Assembly (NCBI GenBank): GCA_019422525.1
Contig: JAHZDE010000003.1
Span: 62,001 to 126,000 of the forward strand
Reading direction: 5' to 3'
DNA length: 64,000 nt
From: Clostridiales bacterium
Lineage (GTDB): Bacteria > Bacillota > Clostridia > Oscillospirales > Acutalibacteraceae
Shown one piece after another: positions 42,202-50,829 of the stretch (position 1 is the stretch's first letter; each line of letters starts with the position of its first letter). The position numbers and the translations under genes are program-made. The notes under the pieces were generated by a model, which saw nothing but the letters and a program-made list of their open reading frames with translations, was not told the DNA's origin and did not search any database.

Positions 42202-43329
42202 ATGAAACAAGCAACAAATAATCATGCTACAACAAAACCCATTACCTCTCGATATAATGGCGGTTTGGATTTTTGGAAATTAGTTTTTACTTTTGTTATA
42301 GTCACATATCACGGCGGCCAAATTGGGAACGGTAAAAATATCTTTACCATCGGTGCAACTGCGGTAGAATTTTTCTTCATGCTGTCCGGTTATTTTATGG
42401 CTGTGTCCGCTGTCAAAAAACTGCCCGTAACCCCTGGTACACTGGGAAAAGAAACGGCAGGATTTATTTGGCATAAAATTAAGTCTATTTTACCTTACTA
42501 CTTGTTTGGCTATATCATTAGTTTGGTAATATACATTTATACCGACCTGCGAGATGTTTCCGGCTTGGGAGAGGCTGTCAAAAAGTTAAGCTTAAGTATT
42601 CCCAACTTCTTTTTGCTGTCCACCTCTGGCTTGGAGGAGACCACTGTTTTGGGCATGACTTGGTATATTTCGGCTATGCTGCTGGCAATGTGCTTCCTGT
42701 ATCCCCTTCTTCGCAAGTACAAGGATATGTATTTGCATGTAATCGCTCCTCTGTCGGCCATTTTGCTGGCAGGCTATATGTGTCAGAAATTCGGTAATTT
42801 TAAGCTGACTTATGAGCTGGACATTTTTGTGACAAAGGAAATCCTTCGGGCAGTTGTTGGCATCAATTTAGGCTGTACCATCTATGTGGTGTCTGAAAAA
42901 CTCAAAAAGGTATCCTTTACCAATGTTTCCCGAGTTTTGCTGGCTGTAGTAGAGTGGGGATGCTACCTTTGGGTATTGCTGGGAATGCATTTTATGGCGG
43001 CTGACTATGTTTTTGTAGAGCTGTTCCTCTATTTCTTTGCTCTCACTATTACTACCAGTAAGCAGTCTATTTTGGGCCATGTCTTTGACCACGGCTTCAT
43101 TAAGGCCACCAACCGGTTTAGTCTGGCACTGTATCTGTGTCATTCGGCCTGCCGGCGCGTTATCCGCTATCTGAATCCCGCATGGGGATATTATCAGACC
43201 ATTGGGGTTTTTGTGCTTTTTGCGGTTGCAACAGCGATTGTGTGTATGATTGTGGTGGGTCTTATTCAGGCTTTTCTCAAAAAGCATGAGGTCGGAATTA
43301 AAAAAGTTTTTATCCGTGAATCGGTTTAA
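42202..43329 (+). CDS. Acyltransferase family 3 membrane protein
   Basis: A 375-residue protein with about ten membrane segments, in the acyltransferase 3 (OafA/WecH) family. The N-terminal motif GLDFWKLVFTFVIVTYHGGQ holds the catalytic His (YHGG; usual pattern RxxA...H), and AVEFFFMLSGYFMAVSAVKK the next conserved stretch. These enzymes transfer acetyl or acyl groups to sugars or polyols on the cell surface. It is the third gene of the surface-polymer cluster, so it probably O-acylates the polymer or its sugar. Confidence 0.85.
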   Translation: MKQATNNHATTKPITSRYNGGLDFWKLVFTFVIVTYHGGQIGNGKNIFTIGATAVEFFFMLSGYFMAVSAVKKLPVTPGTLGKETAGFIWHKIKSILPYYLFGYIISLVIYIYTDLRDVSGLGEAVKKLSLSIPNFFLLSTSGLEETTVLGMTWYISAMLLAMCFLYPLLRKYKDMYLHVIAPLSAILLAGYMCQKFGNFKLTYELDIFVTKEILRAVVGINLGCTIYVVSEKLKKVSFTNVSRVLLAVVEWGCYLWVLLGMHFMAADYVFVELFLYFFALTITTSKQSILGHVFDHGFIKATNRFSLALYLCHSACRRVIRYLNPAWGYYQTIGVFVLFAVATAIVCMIVVGLIQAFLKKHEVGIKKVFIRESV

Positions 43330-43364
43330 ACGTACACGGGTCTATACGTTGGAGGAATCTCATT

Positions 43365-44447
43365 ATGAATCTACTTCAGGCAGAAAGCCCTTTTGACACC
43401 ATTTTGCAGGAGGACTTGGAAAACGTTGCCAATCATTTCCCGTTTTCATCTGAGTTATCGGGAAAAACAGTCCTGGTCACTGGTGCTACCGGTCTGATTG
43501 GTTCTCAGCTGGTCCGGGCACTGTCCTGCATGAACCGGCTGCACAATACCGGTGTAAAAGTGATTGCGTTTGTCCGAAGCCGCGAAAAGGCGGAAAAAGT
43601 CTTTGGGGAATTGCTGCAGCGGGGTGACGTGACGTTGAAAATCGGCGACATCAATCAGCCGGTTTCTATGGAAGAGCCTGTAGATTATATCATTCACGGC
43701 GCCAGCGCTACCAGTTCTCAATATTTTGTGTCTCATCCGGTGGAGACCATCTTCACGGCTATTGACGGTACCCGGAATCTGCTGGAGCTGGCTGTGGATA
43801 AAAAAGTACAGGGCTTTGTGTATCTTTCCTCGCTGGAAGTGTATGGAACGCCCGCTCCAGACGCCGGATTGATTGATGAATCCTACAGCGGTTATCTGAA
43901 CTGCATGCAGGTGAGAAGCAGCTATTCTGAAGGCAAAAGAATGGTTGAGTGTTTGTGCGCTTCTTATGCTTCCGAATATGGCGTGCCGGTAAAGGTTGCC
44001 CGTCTCTCCCAAACCTTCGGGCCTGGGGTGGAATATCATGACGGACGGGTGTTTGCTGAATTCGCCCGCTGTGCCATTGAAAAACGGGATATTGTTCTGC
44101 ACACGGCTGGAAATACGGTGCGCAGCTATTGCTATACCAAGGACGCGGTAAATGCCTTGCTGTATATCCTTCTTCGCGGAGAATGTGGGCAGGCTTACAA
44201 TGTAACGAATATGGACACTGCGGTTTCCATTCGCGAAATGGCGCAAATGGTGTGCGATTTGTTCCCCGAATCCGGGATTCAGCTGCAATTTGATATGCCG
44301 AAGGATTTGGCTTCCTTTGGTTATAATCCGGAAATGGTCATCCGTCTGGACAGCCGCAAGCTGCAGTCTTTGGGCTGGAAAGCGGAAACCGGACTGGAAG
44401 ATATGTTCCGTCGGCTGATTGAAAGCATGGCTCATACCAAGGGTTAA
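43365..44447 (+). CDS. NAD-dependent epimerase/dehydratase (extended SDR)
   Basis: A 360-residue protein. GKTVLVTGATGLIGSQLVRA is the extended-SDR NAD-binding motif (TGxxGxxG), YLSSLEVYG the active-site Ser region and SYSEGKRMVECLC the YxxxK pair (Tyr/Lys). The fold matches nucleotide-sugar 4-epimerases, UDP-glucuronate decarboxylases and similar enzymes. It should make an NDP-sugar for the surface polymer. It is the last gene of the cluster, 35 bp after the acyltransferase gene, and ends at a strong terminator. The exact sugar is not visible. Confidence 0.87.
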   Translation: MNLLQAESPFDTILQEDLENVANHFPFSSELSGKTVLVTGATGLIGSQLVRALSCMNRLHNTGVKVIAFVRSREKAEKVFGELLQRGDVTLKIGDINQPVSMEEPVDYIIHGASATSSQYFVSHPVETIFTAIDGTRNLLELAVDKKVQGFVYLSSLEVYGTPAPDAGLIDESYSGYLNCMQVRSSYSEGKRMVECLCASYASEYGVPVKVARLSQTFGPGVEYHDGRVFAEFARCAIEKRDIVLHTAGNTVRSYCYTKDAVNALLYILLRGECGQAYNVTNMDTAVSIREMAQMVCDLFPESGIQLQFDMPKDLASFGYNPEMVIRLDSRKLQSLGWKAETGLEDMFRRLIESMAHTKG

Positions 44448-44460
44448 CATCATTAAAAAT

Positions 44461-44500
44461 AAAAGGCGATGCATCTGACTTTTAGATGCATCGCCTTTTT
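44461..44500. terminator. Bidirectional terminator
   Basis: AAAAGGCGATGCATCT and AGATGCATCGCCTTTT form a perfect 16-bp stem with a 7-nt loop. T/A runs flank it on both strands, so it ends the polymer cluster and also the convergent ABC operon. Confidence 0.92.
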
Positions 44501-44526
44501 AGATGGTAAATTATTTCACCAAATTG

Positions 44527-45219
44527 TCAAGCTCCAGCTTCATGATCCTCTTCAATAGTTCCATCGGTAATCACAACCTTCCGGCGGCAATATTCGGCCA
44601 CCAATGGGTCATGGGTTACAATGACCACGGTTTTCCCCTGTTCGTTTAACGACTTCATGAGCTCCATAATTTCCCGGGAAGTTTCACTGTCCAACGCACC
44701 GGTGGGCTCGTCTGCCAGAAGGATTTCCGGGTCGTTTACCAATGCGCGGGCAATGGCAGCCCGCTGTTTTTGTCCACCGGAAAGCTCCTCTACCTTGCTG
44801 TCCGCCTTTTCCGGGATTCCCACCAGTTCCAACACCTGTTTGACCCGCGCCGGAATTTCACGGTTTTTGACCTGCGGATGAAACAGAAGGGGATACGTGA
44901 TATTTTCAAACACGCTTTTGTGAAGGATCAAGCCGAACTCCTGTAGGACAAAGCCAATTTTCCGGTTCCGCAGAGCGGCAAGTTCCTTTTGCGAGCATTG
45001 ACCGGCTTCCTTATCCTCCAAATAATAAAACCCTTCATCCGCAGTATCAATACATCCCATAATGTGCAGCAGAGTGGATTTTCCGGAGCCGGATTTCCCC
45101 AAAATGGCTACCATTTCCCCCCTGCTGACGGTTAAATCAGCGCCACGCAGAGCGTGCACCTGGGAAGCAGTCCCCTTGTTGTAATATTTGTGAATTCCTC
45201 GCATTTCAATCAATTCCAT
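44527..45219 (-). CDS. ABC transporter ATP-binding protein (MacB/LolD type)
   Basis: Start at ATG 45219, 8 nt after AAGGAAG. The 230-residue ATPase shows Walker A (GKSGSGKST), Q-loop (LQEFGLIL), ABC signature (LSGGQKQRAAIARAL), Walker B (ILLADEPTGALD) and H-loop (VIVTHD). It powers a FtsX-type permease pair, whose genes precede it. The last base of the previous stop codon is the first of this start (TAATG), so translation is coupled. Such systems move lipoproteins, peptides or antibiotics, or shape the cell wall; the substrate is unknown. Confidence 0.94.
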   Translation of the reverse strand: MELIEMRGIHKYYNKGTASQVHALRGADLTVSRGEMVAILGKSGSGKSTLLHIMGCIDTADEGFYYLEDKEAGQCSQKELAALRNRKIGFVLQEFGLILHKSVFENITYPLLFHPQVKNREIPARVKQVLELVGIPEKADSKVEELSGGQKQRAAIARALVNDPEILLADEPTGALDSETSREIMELMKSLNEQGKTVVIVTHDPLVAEYCRRKVVITDGTIEEDHEAGA

Positions 45220-46385
45220 TACAGCCACTTCCTTATCTCGTCACTGGGCGAAACTTTTCTTTGCCGGAGCATCCCGGCTCCTGTGGAAACCAAAAAGATT
45301 ATAAGTAACAGCCCGGTCATTATCCAGAAACCGGAAAAAATTCGACTGTCATGTCCCAAATACAACAGCGTAACGGCTGCTCCCAGCAGGGGAATCAGCA
45401 GAATGGGGATGTTTTTGGCCAGCAGCAGCCGGACGGACTGTCCCCAGGTTGCCCCGCAAAGATACCACACAGCACAGTTTTTTCGATTATCATATACCGA
45501 AAGCAAATTATAGCTGACAAATCCAGTTACAGCGGCAATGGATATGGCCAAGAAAATCAGTATCGAAAGATTGATCGGAAAAATAATGGAACTCTTGAGC
45601 GAATCGAGCGTATTTTGGGTATCCTTCACACTGCGGTCGATTTCCTTGATTTTTTCCAGCGTTTCCTCGTAGGACTGTTCCGATGACATCTCCATAACAC
45701 TTCTTCCGCCGAAAATAGGACTGATTGCCTCCAGGTATCCGTCAGCATCGTAGGTGTAAAAGCATCGGGGATTATAGTCGATGGTAAGCCCGCCGGTATA
45801 GACAATATCGTTTTTTAAAACGCCGCAGACATAAACGGTAATCCCCATGAGCCGGCTGTCATTTTCTGTACAGTAGCCGCGAAGGGCATACTCTTTTCCC
45901 ACTTGAAATTTGTCCTTCATAGCATAGGGAACGACAACCCCTACTACATTGTCTCCATACGTCTCCCCTGCTTCAAACCATTTCCCTTCTGCCAGCGGAA
46001 TTTTATGTAGCAGCGGGAAAAATGATTCCGGAAACCGGTTCAGGCTGTAATCCGTATTCCGGTCGGCATACTGGTGCTCCTTTGGCATGATATAAAAACC
46101 ACTGTCGCCAAAGCCATAATTCGTGAGGCCGTCAACCTGCTCTAATACCTGCTGTGCCAAGATACTTTGGCCTGGGTCTCCGCCTTCTTCATTTTCATAG
46201 GAGACCAAAACCATACGGTCTACGGAAAGTATATCATACAAGTGAAGAGCATCTAAATATCGGGCTACGTCTTGCCATACTACTGAGAAAATCAGGGTGG
46301 ATGCGTAAATTTCCACCAGGATCAGAAATATCATAGCCCAGCGCTCCGACAGCTGAGACAGTATGAGTTTTGTGTATTTTTTCAT
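45219..46385 (-). CDS. FtsX-like ABC permease
   Basis: Start at ATG 46385, preceded by GGAGG within the end of the upstream gene. The 388-residue protein has one N-terminal membrane helix, a large outside domain (residues 45-275) and three C-terminal membrane helices (from about 280; FPINLSILIFLAISIAAVTG, in part), the FtsX/MacB topology. It is only 2 nt after the upstream permease, so the two likely form a heterodimer with the ATPase of the next gene. Confidence 0.85.
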   Translation of the reverse strand: MKKYTKLILSQLSERWAMIFLILVEIYASTLIFSVVWQDVARYLDALHLYDILSVDRMVLVSYENEEGGDPGQSILAQQVLEQVDGLTNYGFGDSGFYIMPKEHQYADRNTDYSLNRFPESFFPLLHKIPLAEGKWFEAGETYGDNVVGVVVPYAMKDKFQVGKEYALRGYCTENDSRLMGITVYVCGVLKNDIVYTGGLTIDYNPRCFYTYDADGYLEAISPIFGGRSVMEMSSEQSYEETLEKIKEIDRSVKDTQNTLDSLKSSIIFPINLSILIFLAISIAAVTGFVSYNLLSVYDNRKNCAVWYLCGATWGQSVRLLLAKNIPILLIPLLGAAVTLLYLGHDSRIFSGFWIMTGLLLIIFLVSTGAGMLRQRKVSPSDEIRKWL

Positions 46386-46387
46386 AA

Positions 46388-47629
46388 CTACTGCCTCCAT
46401 AAAGACCGGTCAACCGGCTGTTTTTTGAGAACTTTTTTCACCAATCCACTGATGGACAGCGTCATAATTACCAACATTCCCACCACCAAAATAGCCGCCA
46501 GGAAAGGTTCTACCGGCTTGTAAATCAACAGTTCTTCTTCCAATGGACGCAAAGCCTTGTTTAGCAGAATCCCCAGCCCTGCGGCAATAAGTGTAATCAG
46601 TGCAAAGCAGACATAAATGGAACCTGCCAACATTCCCCCGCGAATACCGCACACCTTGAAAATCATGTATTGATAGAGGTTTTTCTGCATGAGGTAGCGG
46701 AACAGATAATACAAATTCAGGCAGCAAAGCAGCACCACGGCGCCAATCACGGTAAACATGATAATCTCCTGGTTTAGATAATCGCTTTCGAACCAGCTGT
46801 AATGACTCTCAGGAACTTCGGCAAAAGTCTCATCGCCCTCGGGAAGAAACTGGGTAGCAATGGTGTGGGCAATGGCCTGCAGGGCCTCGTCCGACAGGGG
46901 CTCTTCATATTGCAAGTTAATGTTGTTCTCTCCCAGTTCAAAGCCGTTCATCGGGTCGGTACATGCCTGGGCCGCACGATATGGCACAATATTTTCAGGG
47001 ATTCCCCATTTTCTCAAGGGTTCATCACTGGGCTTTACAATCCCTATCACTGTAAAAGGATAACCTGCTATGGAAATCTCATCTCCTGCGCCTGCGCCAT
47101 CATACTGCTCCTGGCTGGTCTCCTGTTCCAGCACAATGACCCTTTCCCCCTGCACCAGTTCTTCTTCGGTAAACCAGCGGCCCTCTAACAGCTGGTACTG
47201 GGGGATATACCAACACCATTTTTCACAGGTTTCCGTATCCGGCAAAGCATATCCGCTAAAAACCTGTTCAGATTCTGCTCGGAGCGTCCCGTCTGGGGCA
47301 ATCAGATATGGAGTTGCATCGGGATCTGTTACATAAGCAAACAGTCGCTCCAGCGTCGCCAGATTTTTGATAGGAGGGGCCAGCGGCTCATTGAGCACAT
47401 CCTCCACAACGTCAAAGGAGCTGTCGCCTGTAAAATTCACGAATATGTTATAGCTGCTTTTCAGTGCTTTCCGTTCTTCTCCCCAGGCAATTGTGCCGCC
47501 TATTCTGGCACAGACGCTGAGACATACCGACATCGTAACAGCCATGGAAATTATGATAATAAGCAGGACTCTCCATTGATGGCGGAACCAATCTGTAAAA
47601 CAGCCTATTGTAAAACGCAGGGCTTTCAT
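46388..47629 (-). CDS. FtsX-like ABC permease
   Basis: A 413-residue protein with an N-terminal membrane helix (VLLIIIISMAVTMSVCLSV), a large outside domain (residues 50-285) with a MacB-like periplasmic core (LEGRWFTEEELVQGERVIVLE in parts, ISIAGYPFTVIGIVKPSDEP) and three C-terminal membrane helices. It pairs with the permease of the next gene. It begins 17 nt after the upstream membrane-protein gene, so all five genes 44527-48811 may be one operon. Confidence 0.85.
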   Translation of the reverse strand: MKALRFTIGCFTDWFRHQWRVLLIIIISMAVTMSVCLSVCARIGGTIAWGEERKALKSSYNIFVNFTGDSSFDVVEDVLNEPLAPPIKNLATLERLFAYVTDPDATPYLIAPDGTLRAESEQVFSGYALPDTETCEKWCWYIPQYQLLEGRWFTEEELVQGERVIVLEQETSQEQYDGAGAGDEISIAGYPFTVIGIVKPSDEPLRKWGIPENIVPYRAAQACTDPMNGFELGENNINLQYEEPLSDEALQAIAHTIATQFLPEGDETFAEVPESHYSWFESDYLNQEIIMFTVIGAVVLLCCLNLYYLFRYLMQKNLYQYMIFKVCGIRGGMLAGSIYVCFALITLIAAGLGILLNKALRPLEEELLIYKPVEPFLAAILVVGMLVIMTLSISGLVKKVLKKQPVDRSLWRQ

Positions 47630-47646
47630 CCTTCATCCCTCCATTT

Positions 47647-48261
47647 TTATAGAGTCCCTTCCACAGGAGCAGTACGCCAGGCTGCATCAACATTTTTGAC
47701 TATGGGGGAAGCCCACTTTTGCAACAGACGGAAAACTCCATAACCGGCCATATTGCCGATGAAAAGCAGCGGTATCATGGTAATGTCCACCATATATACC
47801 TGAGCCCGGAATATGGCGTATAGCACAAAATAAAACAGGAATAAGCCAATGGGGGCAGCCAAGGAGGCAATCAGGGCACTTTTTAGGGGACGAAGCTTTT
47901 TTATCAGCAGCGGCATGAAAATACCGAAAGCCAAGCCATAGAGCAAAAAGATATTCCTTCCCGGATGAGCCGGCTGATTGGGCATATAAATGTGTTCCGG
48001 CATTTCGGGGCCAAAGGGTATCCACTGATAGCAGTCCCAAATTGATGGCCCGGGCATGTGGATACGCAGGCTTTCCACACCCATCGCATCCACCGGGAAG
48101 GGAAAATAGCAGTAGGTTACAATTTCGTGGGCAAAAAATACCGTTCCCAGCAGACACAGGATATACAGCGGACTACGCTTTTTGGCCAACGCTATCAACG
48201 CAAGGAGAATAAACAGGCCGCCAAACAGCAGATACGTAAAATAACTTTTAAAGTAATACAT
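47647..48261 (-). CDS. Membrane protein of unknown function
   Basis: A 204-residue protein with about five membrane segments (residues 6-26, 32-52, 100-118, 126-150 and 155-175). The stretch YQWIPFGPEMPEHIYMP followed by RNIFLLYGLAFGIFMPLLI weakly resembles the VanZ pattern, but I would not assign it. It lies upstream of two FtsX permease genes in the same direction and may be an accessory of that transporter. Confidence 0.6.
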   Translation of the reverse strand: MYYFKSYFTYLLFGGLFILLALIALAKKRSPLYILCLLGTVFFAHEIVTYCYFPFPVDAMGVESLRIHMPGPSIWDCYQWIPFGPEMPEHIYMPNQPAHPGRNIFLLYGLAFGIFMPLLIKKLRPLKSALIASLAAPIGLFLFYFVLYAIFRAQVYMVDITMIPLLFIGNMAGYGVFRLLQKWASPIVKNVDAAWRTAPVEGTL

Positions 48262-48292
48262 TCCGACACCTCCCTATTTAACCAACAACCCT

Positions 48293-48811
48293 TTACATTT
48301 CTGGAGAATATTCTTCTGTTAAATCCTCAAACAAAATCGTAAATTTCTCCGTGATTCCCTGAAACTGCTCTCCCTTTTCTGCCTGATAAAATTCTATAAA
48401 CAACGGTGACTGAGAGTTGATTTCATCATTGGAAAGAGTAAAAACTTCACGAATGGTATACAATGCATTAGGCTGACTGAAATATTGATATTCGCCATTG
48501 TATATAAGCCCACTGGCGTATACAGTATTGCTGATGGAGCCAACCCGCATAAGATACAATTGTATTTTAGAAGGCGTATTGGTCCCATAGGGCATTGTTA
48601 CGTGCAGCTCTCCGTCCGTTTTCACAATAATCAGGTCATCTTTCTGAGGATACATCACTGGCGTAATCCAGTTTTGGCCATTTTGAAGGACTATTTGTCC
48701 TGATACCGAATCTGTCTGATTGGCCGCTGCATTGATAACGCAAAGAATTCCTATCAACATAAAAAAGAAGAAGAAAGAAACCACTTTTTGACGAAAACCA
48801 TTCCCGTCCAT
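48293..48811 (-). CDS. Secreted or membrane-anchored protein of unknown function
   Basis: A 172-residue protein with an N-terminal hydrophobic helix (residues 8-28; VVSFFFFFMLIGILCVINA), a possible signal anchor, and an outside domain with beta-rich character (GQIVLQNGQNWITPVMYPQK in parts, LYLMRVGSISNTVYASGLI). No family recognised. It is the first gene of the probable transporter operon, 31 nt before the next, and may bind the exported substrate. Confidence 0.6.
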   Translation of the reverse strand: MDGNGFRQKVVSFFFFFMLIGILCVINAAANQTDSVSGQIVLQNGQNWITPVMYPQKDDLIIVKTDGELHVTMPYGTNTPSKIQLYLMRVGSISNTVYASGLIYNGEYQYFSQPNALYTIREVFTLSNDEINSQSPLFIEFYQAEKGEQFQGITEKFTILFEDLTEEYSPEM

Positions 48812-49133
48812 CGGGACCTCTCCTTTTCACATTTCTTATATATAATTATAAATATATTTCGTAAAAATGTAAATAAATTTTAGGTATTATTTCCAGCCGA
48901 CCTATAACCTTGTATGTTTAAACAAATTGCACGGCAGTTGTATTGTTGAACATATCTATAAGTTTTTTATAGTATATCAAATACAATCTTATTATCGCCT
49001 ATAATAGAATACTATGTTTCGTAATTATTTTATATAAACAAATCTTAACAGGTATTTGTGCTTTTTATCAGATCACATTTTTCTAATATAAAAATCTCAC
49101 AACGTGCTCTTCTCATCGAAGCCTTGAATCATA
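48812..49133. other. AT-rich intergenic region
   Basis: About 320 bp, strongly AT-rich, with no gene. Its left part should hold the minus-strand promoter of the 48293-48811 gene; TATAAT-like boxes are frequent and cannot be told apart by eye. Confidence 0.4.
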
Positions 49134-49176
49134 CAAAAAAACAAGTTTGAACCCCAATGGTGTCCAAACTTGTTTT
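49134..49176 (-). terminator. Rho-independent terminator (second, distal)
   Basis: AAAACAAGTTTG pairs with CAAACTTGTTTT on the minus strand around a 15-nt loop, followed by TTTG. It stands behind the tRNA-Leu terminator and may act as backup. Confidence 0.8.
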
Positions 49177-49195
49177 GGCTTTCGCTATAAAACAG

Positions 49196-49230
49196 AAAAA
49201 CCTCGAAACAACTTGTGCATCGAGGTTTTT
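49196..49230 (-). terminator. Rho-independent terminator of tRNA-Leu
   Basis: AAAAACCTCG and CGAGGTTTTT pair around a 15-nt loop, and on the minus strand T runs follow. It lies 4 nt after the tRNA 3' end. Confidence 0.85.
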
Positions 49231-49233
49231 AAC

Positions 49234-49321
49234 TGGTGCGAGGGAGGGGACTTGAACCCCTATGAGCGCAATGCTCACTAGAACCTGAATCTAGCGCGTC
49301 TGCCAATTCCGCCACTCTCGC
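49234..49321 (-). tRNA. tRNA-Leu (CAG anticodon)
   Basis: Read on the minus strand, acceptor GCGAGAG is paired with CCCTCGC, with an A-C mismatch at position 6-67; A and encoded CCA follow. The anticodon loop ATTCAGGTT carries CAG, the variable arm is long (class II) and the T-arm is TTCAAGT. It decodes CUG. The mismatch is unusual but the rest is canonical. Confidence 0.95.
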
Positions 49322-49359
49322 ATATTCTCTTTTTTTCTGCTCTTGAAGAGCGCTCGTTT

Positions 49360-49388
49360 ATTATATCATCCAAAACATCAACTGTCAA
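49360..49388 (-). promoter_or_regulatory. Consensus sigma-A promoter of tRNA-Leu
   Basis: On the minus strand TTGACA and TATAAT are separated by 17 nt, a perfect match, about 39 nt upstream of the tRNA. Confidence 0.92.
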
Positions 49389-49451
49389 GCATTTTTTTAC
49401 ATTTTTTTATTTTTACTCTTCAGGGGCCTATTCCATCGCCAACTCCCCCTA

Positions 49452-49500
49452 TATAAAAGTTTTCGCCCGCTTTGGCAATGCCGGAAAACACGGGCGAAAA
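49452..49500 (-). terminator. Terminator of the rRNA methyltransferase gene
   Basis: TTTTCGCCCG and CGGGCGAAAA form a 10-bp stem around a 21-nt loop, and on the minus strand CTTTTATA follows. It lies 63 nt after the stop codon. Confidence 0.7.
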
Positions 49501-49562
49501 CGTAAAGGGAAGCCATAGCAAACCGGGCCGTGTATCTTGACCCAATTTGACTCTGCCGTTTT

Positions 49563-50798
49563 TTACACTACCTGGAACAGATAGAATTTCAAATAGTTCG
49601 TCTCGGGAACATTCCACAAAATCGGATGGTCGGGAGCCTGCTGCCGGGCCTCAATTTGCCGCAGAGAGACGTTGGCGTCAAAAGCCGCGCTGCGAAGCAT
49701 CTCGCAGAACAGATCTTCCGTCATAAAATGAGAACAGGAACAGGTTGCTAAGTACCCGCCTCTGGGAAGCAGCTTCATCGCCCGAAGATTGATTTCCTTA
49801 TACCCTCTTGCCGCCTGCCGTACCGTTTGCCGGGACTTGGTAAAGGCGGGCGGGTCCAAAATAATATAATCAAAATTTGCTCCCGGCTCGTGTTCCAACT
49901 GGGGCAGCAGGTCAAAGACATTGGCCTGCCGGAAACTCATATTCCCCTCCAGACCATTCAGACGGGCATTTTCTCGTGCCATCTCTACTGCATCAGCAGA
50001 AATATCCACGGCACATACATGCTCGGCTCCAGCCTTGGCCGCATTCAGTGCAAAGGAACCAGTATGAGTAAAGCAATCCAGTACCCGCTTTCCCGGCGCA
50101 AGCCTTGCCGCTGCCTGCCGGTTGTATTTCTGGTCCAGGAAAAATCCGGTCTTCTGTCCGTTTTCGAAGTCCACCTCATAGCGAATTCCGTTTTCGACAA
50201 TTTCCGTCCGGGTACTTTCAGGCTGGGCTTCTCCCGGAAGAGCAAAAAATCCCTTTCCCTCTTCCAGACCTTCCAACCGGCGAATGGCCACGTCATTTCG
50301 CTCATAAATCCCCCGGATGTTCTGCCCGTCTTCCCGCAACATATTTACCAAAGCGGGAAACAGCATATCCTTCCGTTTTTCAATTCCCAAAGAGAGGGTC
50401 TGGGTTACCAGAATCTCTCCGAAACGATCAACTGTCAAACCGGGAAAATGGTCCGCTTCTCCAAAAATCAGCCGACAGCAGGAAACATCATCCCCCATAA
50501 CGGTTTTCCGATAGTCCCAGGCATGGTGCAGCCGCCGACTGAAAAACGCCTCATCAAATTTGTCATTGGTATTGTTAGAAATCACTCGCACCCGGATTTT
50601 CGAATGGCTGTTATAAAACCCCGTTCCAAGATAGCGGCCTTTTCCAGACAGCACATCCACCAGTTCCCCATCGACAATGGGACGTCTTTCATCCATTTCG
50701 GTAATTTCAGCTTCATAAACCCAGGGATGCCCTTTACGAAGGCTGGCTTCCCCTTTTTTGGTAATGGTAACGGCCGGATAGATTCTTTCGGTCTTCAA
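49563..50798 (-). CDS. Class I SAM-dependent rRNA methyltransferase (RlmI-like)
   Basis: A 411-residue protein. The N-terminal PUA-like RNA-binding domain (residues 1-90, KGEASLRKGHPWVYEAEITE, in part) is followed by a middle domain and a Rossmann methyltransferase (GKRVLDCFTHTGSFALNAAK with the SAM motif I, CAVDISADAVEMARENARLN motif II, FDYIILDPPAFTKSRQTV the NPPF-like motif). It resembles RlmI/RlmKL, which methylates C5 of a cytosine in 23S rRNA. It works in the cytoplasm on ribosomal RNA. It lies 31 nt after a TPR-like gene. Confidence 0.88.
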   Translation of the reverse strand: MKTERIYPAVTITKKGEASLRKGHPWVYEAEITEMDERRPIVDGELVDVLSGKGRYLGTGFYNSHSKIRVRVISNNTNDKFDEAFFSRRLHHAWDYRKTVMGDDVSCCRLIFGEADHFPGLTVDRFGEILVTQTLSLGIEKRKDMLFPALVNMLREDGQNIRGIYERNDVAIRRLEGLEEGKGFFALPGEAQPESTRTEIVENGIRYEVDFENGQKTGFFLDQKYNRQAAARLAPGKRVLDCFTHTGSFALNAAKAGAEHVCAVDISADAVEMARENARLNGLEGNMSFRQANVFDLLPQLEHEPGANFDYIILDPPAFTKSRQTVRQAARGYKEINLRAMKLLPRGGYLATCSCSHFMTEDLFCEMLRSAAFDANVSLRQIEARQQAPDHPILWNVPETNYLKFYLFQVV

Positions 50799-50829
50799 AT
50801 GCAGTTCCCCTTTTCCTTCCTTTACTTTT

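Noticed and set aside
49420..49617. 65-codon minus-strand frame overlapping the end of the rRNA methyltransferase gene
   Set aside because: It overlaps a certain gene and the terminator hairpin and has no ribosome binding site.
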